A DNA stretch of 7,596 bases, from contig CAMBXJ010000206.1 of NCBI GenBank assembly GCA_945871455.1, forward strand, positions 1 through 7,596, in the 5' to 3' direction. Made by a program: the position numbers and the translations under genes. This DNA is from Asaia bogorensis. GTDB lineage: Bacteria > Pseudomonadota > Alphaproteobacteria > Acetobacterales > Acetobacteraceae. The notes under the pieces are model-generated. The model saw nothing but the letters and a program-made list of their open reading frames with translations, did not search any database and had not been told where the DNA came from. Numbering within the stretch: position 1 is the stretch's first letter; each line of letters opens with the position of its first letter. Positions 1 to 6,111 of the stretch are shown here, piece by piece.

Positions 1-845
1 GCGATATCCTGCGGCGTGGACACGATCACCGCCCCGGTCAGCGCCACGCGCTGCGCCATGGTCAACTGGGCATCGCCGGTGCCAGGCGGCATGTCGACCA
101 CCAGAATGTCCAACGGCCCCCACTCGACCTGCCCCATCATCTGTTCCAGCGCGCCCATCACCATGGGGCCGCGCCAGATCATCGGGGTTTCCTCATCCAC
201 CAGGAAGCCGATCGACATGCAGGACAGGCCCCAGGCCTGCAACGGGATCATCTTGTCCTTCCGCACCTCCGGCTTCCGACTGACCCCCAACATCCGCGGC
301 AGGCTCGGCCCATAAATATCCGCGTCCAGCAGCCCGGTGCGGTGCCCCTGCCGAGCCAGGGAAACAGCCAGGTTCACGGCAACGGTGGATTTGCCGACGC
401 CCCCCTTGCCGGAGGCGACGGCCACGATCGCCTTGACGTTCGGCAACAGCAACGCCTTCTGAGCGCCGGCCGCACCTTGCCCCCCTGGCCCCTGCCCACC
501 CGGCCCTGGCCCATGTCCCCCGGGCCCATGCGAGTGACCGGCATGGGAATGGCCACTGCCACCGCGGGCCGCGGCGGGCGGCGCGGCGGACTGCGCCTTA
601 TGCGCCGTCAACACCACGGTCGCGTTGGTCACGCCGGGGTGGCGGTTCAAAATCCCCTCGGCCATCCGCCGAGCGGGCTCCATGGAAGCGGCCTGGGCGC
701 GATCGGTGAGGAGCGAGACCTGCACCAATCCGCCACGCACCTCGATACCGTCGACCAACCCGGCCGACACGATATCCCGACCACTTTTCGGGTCCTTGAT
801 CGTGCGCAGCGCGTCGCGGAGCGCCTCGGGTGAAGGATTCGTCAT
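1..845 (-). CDS. mrp: Mrp/ApbC-family P-loop ATPase, iron-sulfur cluster carrier (partial, C-terminus off the left edge)
   Basis: Cytosolic MinD/Mrp-type NTPase. The family binds and transfers Fe-S clusters to apoproteins. Reading down from ATG at 845-843 (MTNPSPEALRDAL), 281 residues are visible with no stop, ending in PQDI at the window edge. Residues about 1-85 form the N-terminal DUF59/MIP18-like domain. Residues about 86-129 are a linker rich in Ala, then Gly, Pro and His (HSHAGHSHGPGGHGPG). The ATPase follows: deviant Walker A SGKGGVGKST at 145-154, DADIYGPS at 174-181, and Walker B/switch II DMPPGTGD from residue 251. The family is usually about 350-380 residues, so roughly the last quarter, with the conserved CxxC cluster ligands, is missing only because the window ends. 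Start choice: it gives a normal N-terminal domain, and a purine-rich GAAAGG stretch lies about 11 nt upstream. It is divergent from hflK. The family assignment is firm. Which apoproteins it serves cannot be read from the sequence. Confidence 0.95.
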   Translation of the reverse strand, partial: MTNPSPEALRDALRTIKDPKSGRDIVSAGLVDGIEVRGGLVQVSLLTDRAQAASMEPARRMAEGILNRHPGVTNATVVLTAHKAQSAAPPAAARGGSGHSHAGHSHGPGGHGPGPGGQGPGGQGAAGAQKALLLPNVKAIVAVASGKGGVGKSTVAVNLAVSLARQGHRTGLLDADIYGPSLPRMLGVSRKPEVRKDKMIPLQAWGLSCMSIGFLVDEETPMIWRGPMVMGALEQMMGQVEWGPLDILVVDMPPGTGDAQLTMAQRVALTGAVIVSTPQDI

Positions 846-1000
846 GTGCTTGCAAACCTTTCGCGGTCAGTCGATAAGCCCGGGGAGAGTTACGGCAGAT
901 AATGCGGCGTCGTGCGTACCATGCGCCGGATATGGCGCATCATCGCGTCTCCGCCAACGGCCCGCCTGAAACGAAACCAGACAGGAGCATCACAGTCCCC
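846..1000. promoter_or_regulatory. Divergent intergenic region between mrp and hflK
   Basis: These 155 bp must carry the promoters of both mrp (leftward) and the hflK-hflC operon (rightward). On the plus strand, CTTGCA at 849-854 and CGATAA at 872-877 are separated by 17 bp and loosely resemble a -35/-10 pair. If used, they would give hflK a leader of more than 100 nt. This is a weak pattern match in GC-rich DNA, not a confident promoter. No CIRCE element was seen. The hflK frame is open upstream to an ATG at 902, but those 33 codons look unlike HflK and are treated as leader. Confidence 0.4.
921..940. repeat. Perfect 7-bp inverted repeat in the mrp/hflK intergenic region
   Basis: The arms ATGCGCC (921-927) and GGCGCAT (934-940) flank a 6-nt centre, GGATAT. 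The centre-to-centre distance of the arms is 13 bp, a little over one helical turn. That would suit a dimeric regulator, or a short hairpin in the hflK leader. Chance occurrence in GC-rich DNA is quite possible, and no matching operator family is recognised. Confidence 0.35.
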
Positions 1001-2314
1001 ATGCCTTGGAATAATGGTGGCCCGAGTCCATGGGGCAATCCCGGCGGTTCTTCCGGCGGTTCGGGTGGTGGTGGCAATCAGCCTCCCCCGGGCGGTCCTC
1101 CCGGGGGGCCTCCCCCAGGCGGGCCATGGGGCGGCGGCGGAAATGACGACCGCCCGGGTGGCCGGCGACCGCAAGGCCCCGGCGGCCCATTTGGCGGTGG
1201 TGGCGGCCCGGCCCCCGATCTGGACCGGTTGATCGCACAAGCTCAGGCGTTCCTGCGGGGGCTGTTCGGTGGCGGCGGCCCAGGCGGCGGATTCGGCGGC
1301 GGGGCGCCGGCCTGGTTGGGCAGCGGACGGGCGCTGATAATTCTGGCCCTGGGTGTCGTCGCGATCTGGATAGGCCTCGGCTTTTATCGCGTGCAGCCCG
1401 ACCAGCAAGGCGTGGTGCTGCGATTCGGTGCCTACTCTCACTGGACCCCGCCCGGCCTGCACTGGCATCTGCCCTGGCCGATCGAACGGGTGGTGACCCC
1501 GGCGGTGACCTTCATCAACAAGACCGAAATCGGCTTCCGTTCCCCCGTGTCCGGCCGTATCGACCCCGCGCGCGACGGAGCCAACCGCGACGTGCTGGCC
1601 GAAAGCCTGATGCTGACCGGGGACGAGAACATCATCGATATCGATATCTCTGTCTTCTGGCGCATCAACAACGCGGCCAATTATCTGTTCAACGCCCGCA
1701 ACCCGGATGCCCTGGTGCGCGGCGTGGCCGAAAGCTCGATGCGGGAGGTGATCGGTCGCACGCCGATTCAGCCAGCCCTGACCCAGTTGCGCGCGCAGAT
1801 TGAAGCGGACGTGTTCCGCCAGACGCAGCAAATCCTGGACCGCTACAAGGCGGGCGTTGAAATAACGCAGGTGCAGTTGCAGAAGGTCGATCCTCCCGGC
1901 GCGGTGATCGAAAGCTTCCGTGACGTGCAGCGCGCCAACACCGACGCCGAGCGCATGCGAAACGAGGCTGATTCCTACAGGAACGACGTCGTGCCCAGGG
2001 CGCGAGGCGAGTCGGCGCGGATCATGGCGGAAGCCGAGGGCGCGAAACTGGCGTCCGTGTCACAGGCGACCGGTCAGACGCAGCGCTTCGAGAGCATCCT
2101 GAAGGCCTATGAGCAGGCCAAGGACGTGACCGCGCGCCGCATGTATCTGGACACGATGCAGGAAATCCTGACGCGCACGCAGACCCTCGTCGTGGACGAC
2201 CGCATGCGTGGCCTGGTGCCGTTCCTGCCGTTGAACATCCCGCCATCGGCCACGCCTCGGACAGGAATGAACCAGCCAGGAACGCCCGCTCAGCCCATGG
2301 GAGCCGCGCGATGA
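1001..2314 (+). CDS. hflK: HflK, SPFH/band-7 membrane protein, FtsH protease modulator
   Basis: Inner-membrane partner of HflC. In the family, HflK/HflC assemble into a large periplasm-facing cage around the AAA protease FtsH and modulate its access to membrane substrates. The 437-residue protein begins MPWNNGGPSPWG, a typical HflK opening. The in-frame ATG at 902 would add 33 atypical residues, so 1001 is chosen; AGGAG lies 13 nt upstream at 983-987. Residues 1-70 are almost entirely Gly/Pro/Asn (cytosolic, disordered), and a second Gly-rich patch lies at about 90-102. One transmembrane helix spans about 111-129 (ALIILALGVVAIWIGLGF). The SPFH domain follows from about 130 (YRVQPDQQGVVLRFG). 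A long Ala/Glu/Arg-rich helical stretch (about 310-385, including DAERMRNEADSYRNDV) leads to a Pro-rich tail. Its stop overlaps the hflC start in ATGA, which implies translational coupling. Identification is firm. Confidence 0.96.
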   Translation: MPWNNGGPSPWGNPGGSSGGSGGGGNQPPPGGPPGGPPPGGPWGGGGNDDRPGGRRPQGPGGPFGGGGGPAPDLDRLIAQAQAFLRGLFGGGGPGGGFGGGAPAWLGSGRALIILALGVVAIWIGLGFYRVQPDQQGVVLRFGAYSHWTPPGLHWHLPWPIERVVTPAVTFINKTEIGFRSPVSGRIDPARDGANRDVLAESLMLTGDENIIDIDISVFWRINNAANYLFNARNPDALVRGVAESSMREVIGRTPIQPALTQLRAQIEADVFRQTQQILDRYKAGVEITQVQLQKVDPPGAVIESFRDVQRANTDAERMRNEADSYRNDVVPRARGESARIMAEAEGAKLASVSQATGQTQRFESILKAYEQAKDVTARRMYLDTMQEILTRTQTLVVDDRMRGLVPFLPLNIPPSATPRTGMNQPGTPAQPMGAAR

Positions 2315-3192
2315 ACAAGTTATCGATGGCCGGAATCGGTCTGGTCGTGGCGATCGGTGTCCTGGCCAATGCCAGCCTGTTCACGGTGGAGCAGACCGAA
2401 CAGGTGCTGATCGCGCAGTTCGGCCAGGTGGTTCGGTCGATCAACGAACCTGGGTTGCACGCCAAGGTGCCGCTGATCCAGAACATCATCCCGTTCGACC
2501 GGCGCCTGCTGAATGTCGAACTCCCCGGTGAAGAAGTCATTCTGGGCGACCAGCGCCGGCTGATCGTCGACAGCTTCACCGTCTTTCGCATCACCGACCC
2601 GCTGCGCTTCTACCAGGCGATCGGGCCGGTGCCCGACGGTATCCGCAGCCGCCTGAACTCCATCGTTACCGGCAGCCTGCGTCGCGTCATGGGCAACAAC
2701 ACGCTGTTGGATGTGCTGTCCGCCGATCGTGAAAGAATCATGGCGACCATCCGCACCCAGGTGAACACCGAGATGCAACAGTTCGGCGTTTCCATCGAGG
2801 ATGTGCGTATCCGCCGAGCGGACCTGCCGGAGGAAAACACGCAGGCGATTCTGTCGCGGATGCAGTCCGAACGCCAACGTGTGGCGTCTCAGGCTCGCGC
2901 CGAGGGCGCCGAGGCATCGGCCAAGATTCGCGCCGAAGCCGATCGGGAACGGACAGTGTTGCTGGCGGAAGCCCAGGCGACGGCGAGCAAAGTCCGCGGC
3001 GAGGGCGAAGCGGAGGCCGCCAATCTTTTCGCACGCTCCTTCGGCAAGGACCCGACGTTCTTCAGCCTCTGGCGCACCCTCGAAGGCTACCGCGAGGTTT
3101 TCAACGGTGGCAACGCTCGGCTGGTCCTGACCCCGGACAACGATTATCTGCGCTACCTGCAATCCCCGCCCGCGGGATCGGTGACGCCGTAG
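2311..3192 (+). CDS. hflC: HflC, SPFH/band-7 membrane protein, FtsH protease modulator
   Basis: Second subunit of the HflKC complex, paired with HflK in alternating fashion around FtsH in characterised homologues. The protein has 293 residues, the normal family length. An N-terminal transmembrane helix spans about residues 5-24 (SMAGIGLVVAIGVLANASLF), with no long cytosolic extension, unlike HflK. The SPFH domain begins FTVEQTEQVLIAQFGQVV. Family hallmarks include RIRRADLPEENTQAI at 167-180, MQSERQRVASQARAEG at 184-199, the helical KVRGEGEAEA segment near 228-236, and DPTFFSLWRTLEGY at 247-260. The ATG is fixed by the 4-bp ATGA overlap with hflK. Spacing to the next gene is wide (504 bp) and starts with a hairpin, so the two-gene operon probably ends here. 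No defect is seen. Confidence 0.96.
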   Translation: MNKLSMAGIGLVVAIGVLANASLFTVEQTEQVLIAQFGQVVRSINEPGLHAKVPLIQNIIPFDRRLLNVELPGEEVILGDQRRLIVDSFTVFRITDPLRFYQAIGPVPDGIRSRLNSIVTGSLRRVMGNNTLLDVLSADRERIMATIRTQVNTEMQQFGVSIEDVRIRRADLPEENTQAILSRMQSERQRVASQARAEGAEASAKIRAEADRERTVLLAEAQATASKVRGEGEAEAANLFARSFGKDPTFFSLWRTLEGYREVFNGGNARLVLTPDNDYLRYLQSPPAGSVTP

Positions 3193-3696
3193 TCGGTATT
3201 CTGGGTGTCAAACATGGACCGCTTTTAATCAGGCCACGCGCGACGCTATCTTTTCGCGCGTGGCCTGCCAAAATCGTCATGGCCTGAGCAGGCTATGACG
3301 GCTTTGTTGAGGCGAACACTCCAAGGTGTGGATTGCGGGTCCGCACGCACCATGACGTGGAAAAACCCGGGCGCAACACCAGTAACGTGCGGCCAATAAT
3401 GCGCGTTGCGTCGGTTGAAGCACGGTTCCCGCCACGTCCACGCTTGATCGCGGCAACCGGTCAATGATCGCCATCGCCTTGTCCATCATCGGTCCCAATC
3501 GCGTCCGTGCCCGCCGCCGGACCAATCACGCGGGCGCCGATCGCGTCGGTGCGAGAATCGGTGCCGTTTCGACGCGGCGCGTGATACTCATCGACGCTCG
3601 TACCGATTGTCTCGCAACCTTCCGGCTCGCCCCCTATCCGTTGCGGGCACCGGTCCCACGGACCATATGCGGCCCAGTCACCAGGAAATTGTGATC
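3193..3696. other. Long intergenic region between hflC and degP, no convincing gene
   Basis: These 504 bp hold the hairpin at 3230-3267 and then about 430 bp in which no recognisable protein is found. Short open frames exist on the minus strand (3246-3464 and 3277-3525, overlapping in different frames) and on the plus strand (for example 3295-3399, 34 codons). None resembles a family I know, and their amino-acid composition (Trp/Cys/Arg-rich) looks like non-coding translation. A TTG at 3607 is in frame with degP but is treated as leader. The right part (about 3533-3565) contains an imperfect inverted repeat, GGCGCCGAT/ATCGGTGCC. The region presumably includes the degP promoter; I could not place -35/-10 boxes. 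A small RNA or gene remnant is possible but unsupported. Confidence 0.5.
3230..3267 (+). terminator. Strong hairpin 37 nt after hflC, candidate terminator or mRNA 3' stabiliser
   Basis: A perfect 14-bp inverted repeat has arms at 3230-3243 (CAGGCCACGCGCGA) and 3254-3267 (TCGCGCGTGGCCTG) around a 10-nt loop, CGCTATCTTT. The position just past the hflC stop fits termination or 3'-end protection of the hflKC transcript. There is no T-run after either side of the stem, so it is not a canonical intrinsic terminator. Confidence 0.5.
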
Positions 3697-5238
3697 ATGC
3701 GCCTCCTCCATTCCTATCCCGCCCGATCGGCTCTGCTGGGCCTGTCGTTGATTTTGGCGGCTCCGCTCGCCGTGACGATGCCAATGGGGCACGTCGCGGC
3801 GGCGCCCGCCCCGGAAAGCTTCGCCGATCTGGCCGCGAAATTGTTGCCCGCCGTGGTCAATGTTTCATCGGTCCAAACCCCGCAAGCGCGACAGGGCAAC
3901 CAGAATCCCGGCCCGGAAATGCCGCTCTTCCCGCCGGGATCGCCGTTCGAGCAATTCTTCAAGGATTTTTTCAATCGCAACCGCCCGCCCGGCGGTCGCG
4001 GCGAAGCGCAACCCCGCCAGCAAGACCGGCCGGAGCGTCGCGCCCAGAGCATGGGGTCGGGCTTCGTCATCGATCCGTCCGGCCTGATCGTGACCAACAA
4101 CCACGTGATCGACGGCGCCGACGAAGTCTCCATCACGTTGCAGGACAACACGACCCTGAAAGCCGAAGTGGTGGGTCGGGATGAGAGTACGGATCTGGCG
4201 CTGTTGCGGGTGAAGCCGGAAAAGCCGCTGATTGCGGTGGAATTCGGCGACTCCGACAAGGCGCGGGTCGGCGATTGGGTCGTGGCGATCGGCAACCCGT
4301 TCGGACTGGGTGGTTCGGTGACCGCGGGCATCGTCTCGGCGCGTGGGCGGGACATCAAGTCCGGGCCGTATGACGATTTCATCCAGACCGATGCGGCGAT
4401 CAACCGGGGCAACTCGGGCGGACCGCTGTTCAACATGGAAGGCAAGGTGATCGGCATCAATACGGCGATCTACTCACCGTCCGGCGGGTCGATCGGCATC
4501 GGCTTCTCCATCCCCTCCAAGATCGCCGCCAATGTCATCGCCCAGTTGCGTGATTTCGGGCAGGCGCGCCGGGGTTGGCTGGGCGTGCGCATTCAGCAGG
4601 TCACGCCGGAAATCGCCGAGAGCCTGGGGTTGAAGGATGCGTCGGGCGCGATGATCGCCGGGGTGAACGATGGCGGCCCCGCGGACAAGGCGAAGATCCG
4701 GGCCGGCGACGTCGTCCTGAAATTCAACGATCAGGACGTCAAGACGATGAATTCCCTGCCGCGAATCGTGGCCGATACCGATGTCGGCAAGCAGGTCCCG
4801 GTCGTGGTCTGGCGCGACGGCAAGGAAGTGACCGTCACCGCGACCTTGGGGGAACGGCCGAGCGACGCGACTCTGGCCTCGGCCGAGCCGGGCGCGAAGG
4901 GCGCCGAAACCAGCAAGGTTGTGGACCTTGCCGGCCTGGGGATGAAGATCGCCCCCCTGGCGAATGACACGCGGGATAAGTTCCAACTCGGGGCGGATCA
5001 GAAAGGTGTGGTGATCACCGACGTGACGGCCGGCGGGTCGGCCTCGGAAAAGAACCTGAAGCCGGGCGACGTCATCCTGGAAGTCCAGCAGAACGAGGTT
5101 TCATCGCCGGCGGATGTGTCGAAGCGGGTCGAGGCGGCCCGGAAACAGGATCGCAAATTCGTGCTGATGCTGATCCAGCGGCGGGATGGCGTGCAATACG
5201 TGCCGCTGTCCCTGGCGACGCCGAAGGGCAAGGGATAG
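3697..5238 (+). CDS. degP: Periplasmic Deg/HtrA (Do-like) serine endoprotease with two PDZ domains
   Basis: Exported ATP-independent protease/chaperone for misfolded envelope proteins. The 513-residue length is typical. Residues 1-36 form a signal peptide: a short basic start, a hydrophobic core (ALLGLSLILAAPLAV) and likely cleavage after VAAA. The trypsin-like domain contains the catalytic triad: His136 (TNNHVIDGAD), Asp166 (ESTDLALL) and Ser240 (NRGNSGGPLFN). A Pro/Arg/Gln-rich insert at about 96-117 corresponds to the variable LA-loop region. PDZ1 spans about 293-385 (RGWLGVRIQQVTPE) and PDZ2 about 409-506. Start choice: ATG 3697 has AGGAA 9 nt upstream and begins directly at the signal peptide; GTG 3691 and TTG 3607 are in-frame alternatives that would bury it. 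It lies downstream of hflKC, as often in alphaproteobacteria, but is probably transcribed from its own promoter. DegP, DegQ and MucD-like paralogues cannot be told apart by sequence alone. Confidence 0.93.
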   Translation: MRLLHSYPARSALLGLSLILAAPLAVTMPMGHVAAAPAPESFADLAAKLLPAVVNVSSVQTPQARQGNQNPGPEMPLFPPGSPFEQFFKDFFNRNRPPGGRGEAQPRQQDRPERRAQSMGSGFVIDPSGLIVTNNHVIDGADEVSITLQDNTTLKAEVVGRDESTDLALLRVKPEKPLIAVEFGDSDKARVGDWVVAIGNPFGLGGSVTAGIVSARGRDIKSGPYDDFIQTDAAINRGNSGGPLFNMEGKVIGINTAIYSPSGGSIGIGFSIPSKIAANVIAQLRDFGQARRGWLGVRIQQVTPEIAESLGLKDASGAMIAGVNDGGPADKAKIRAGDVVLKFNDQDVKTMNSLPRIVADTDVGKQVPVVVWRDGKEVTVTATLGERPSDATLASAEPGAKGAETSKVVDLAGLGMKIAPLANDTRDKFQLGADQKGVVITDVTAGGSASEKNLKPGDVILEVQQNEVSSPADVSKRVEAARKQDRKFVLMLIQRRDGVQYVPLSLATPKGKG

Positions 5239-5249
5239 GGCCTGGGTTC

Positions 5250-5273
5250 GGGGCGGGGATTTCTCCCCGCCCT
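5250..5273. terminator. GC-rich hairpin shared by convergent degP and hydratase ends
   Basis: The arms GGGCGGGGA (5251-5259) and TCCCCGCCC (5264-5272) pair perfectly around TTTC, and a flanking G-T pair (5250/5273) could extend the stem. It sits 12-13 nt after the degP stop, and its right arm touches the hydratase stop codon (5272-5274 on the minus strand). It lacks a T-tract on either side, so efficient intrinsic termination is uncertain. Its placement in a 33-bp convergent gap supports a bidirectional 3'-end role. Confidence 0.5.
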
Positions 5274-6111
5274 ACTCCAGCCGCAAGCTGACCTTCGGCA
5301 ACGGCGGGAATTCCACCGTAATCGTCCCTGGCCCACTCAGCCAGATCGGCGGCACGACACTGCCCAGCAGCACGACCTGTCCGGCTTTCAGGCCGCCAAA
5401 TGCCGCCGCGACCGATGATGCCGCCAGCCAGGCCAGGCAGTTGAACGGATGCCCCATCAGATCCGCGGTGACACCCTCGTCACGCAGCGTGCCATCCACC
5501 GAAATCCGGCCTCGCAGCGCGCCGGTGTTCAGGGTGCGCCAGTCGACGCCGCCCAACGCGCCGACCACCGCGGCGACATGGTACATCTGGTCGCCGATCA
5601 GGGTCGGTGTGCCCAGCGTCTTCAGGTCGTCATAGCGGTTCTCGACGATCTCCATCGCGGCGACGAAATCGCCGACCGCGTCGGCGGCCTGTTGCGGGGA
5701 ACACGGCCCTGGCGGCAAGTCTTTTGCCAGACGCACCGCGACTTCACATTCCACCCCGGGGTTGATGAAGTCGGAGAAGCGCAGGTCGGCGTGGGTGGGA
5801 TGGACGTTCGCCCGCTCCATGAACCCGGCGACCGGGCCATCGATTCCTAGGTATTCCTGCATACGCTTGCCGGTCGCGCCGATCTTGAACCCAACCGGGG
5901 GTGTCGCCCCGACCAGGGTGGCCAGGGCAAACTGCACCGCCGCACCGTCCGCTTCGGTCCGCGGCGCGATGGCGGGATCCAGCGGCAGAACGGTTCCGCG
6001 CTTCTGATGGACGGCATGCAACGCCGCCGCCGCGGGTATGGGATTGAAGCCCGCCGCCGCGGGTGTGGGATTGAAGCCCGCCGCCGCGGGTGGGGGATCG
6101 AAGCGGCTCAT
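5272..6111 (-). CDS. 2-keto-4-pentenoate hydratase / fumarylacetoacetate hydrolase-fold protein
   Basis: Probable metal-dependent hydratase or related enzyme of the MhpD family, acting on 2-hydroxy-dienoates or 2-oxo acids in catabolic pathways; the substrate cannot be read from the sequence. There are 279 residues. The conserved core begins around residue 28 (AAALHAVHQKRG). GFKIGATGKRMQEYLGI lies at 74-90. Putative metal ligands are Glu121 and Glu123 (GVECEVAVRL) and Glu154 (AAMEIVENRYDD); the ExE-then-Glu arrangement matches MhpD-type enzymes. A C-terminal VVLLGSVVPPIWLSGPG stands where the family has its GS-T/P loop. Oddity: residues 3-29 are three 9-residue repeats (RFDPPPAAA, GFNPTPAAA, GFNPIPAAA) that precede the normal family start. 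ATG 6111 is chosen because it overlaps the rlmB stop in ATGA, so translation is likely coupled to rlmB. No neighbouring aromatic-degradation genes are in the window, so the pathway is unknown. Confidence 0.85.
   Translation of the reverse strand: MSRFDPPPAAAGFNPTPAAAGFNPIPAAAALHAVHQKRGTVLPLDPAIAPRTEADGAAVQFALATLVGATPPVGFKIGATGKRMQEYLGIDGPVAGFMERANVHPTHADLRFSDFINPGVECEVAVRLAKDLPPGPCSPQQAADAVGDFVAAMEIVENRYDDLKTLGTPTLIGDQMYHVAAVVGALGGVDWRTLNTGALRGRISVDGTLRDEGVTADLMGHPFNCLAWLAASSVAAAFGGLKAGQVVLLGSVVPPIWLSGPGTITVEFPPLPKVSLRLE
6025..6105. repeat. 27-bp x 3 in-frame tandem repeat (minisatellite) in the hydratase 5' end
   Basis: Three successive 27-bp units, for example with GGATTGAAGC recurring at 6041-6050 and 6068-6077 and as GGATCGAAGC at 6095-6104. 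Because 27 is a multiple of three, each unit encodes nine residues of the form xFxPxPAAA in the hydratase frame. The two right-most coding units (GFNPTPAAA and GFNPIPAAA) are nearly identical, which suggests recent duplication; the first unit, RFDPPPAAA, is more diverged. Confidence 0.9.

Noticed and set aside
902..1000. In-frame ATG at 902 that would extend HflK by 33 residues
   Set aside because: The extra residues are unlike HflK, whereas the sequence from 1001 (MPWNNGGPSPWG) matches the family's usual start and has AGGAG upstream.
890..1831. Long minus-strand open frame (313 codons) opposite hflK
   Set aside because: The translation has no recognisable domain, and the plus strand encodes an intact HflK.
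2320..3162. Long minus-strand open frame (280 codons) opposite hflC
   Set aside because: Antisense shadow of a well-conserved HflC, with no domain of its own.
3246..3525. Two overlapping minus-strand open frames in the hflC-degP gap (72 and 82 codons), considered as a transposase remnant
   Set aside because: No recognisable motif in either frame, one overlaps the hairpin, and the composition looks non-coding. A transposase origin could not be supported.
3607..3696. TTG at 3607 as the degP start
   Set aside because: It would put 30 residues in front of a complete signal peptide. ATG 3697 with AGGAA at suitable spacing is better.
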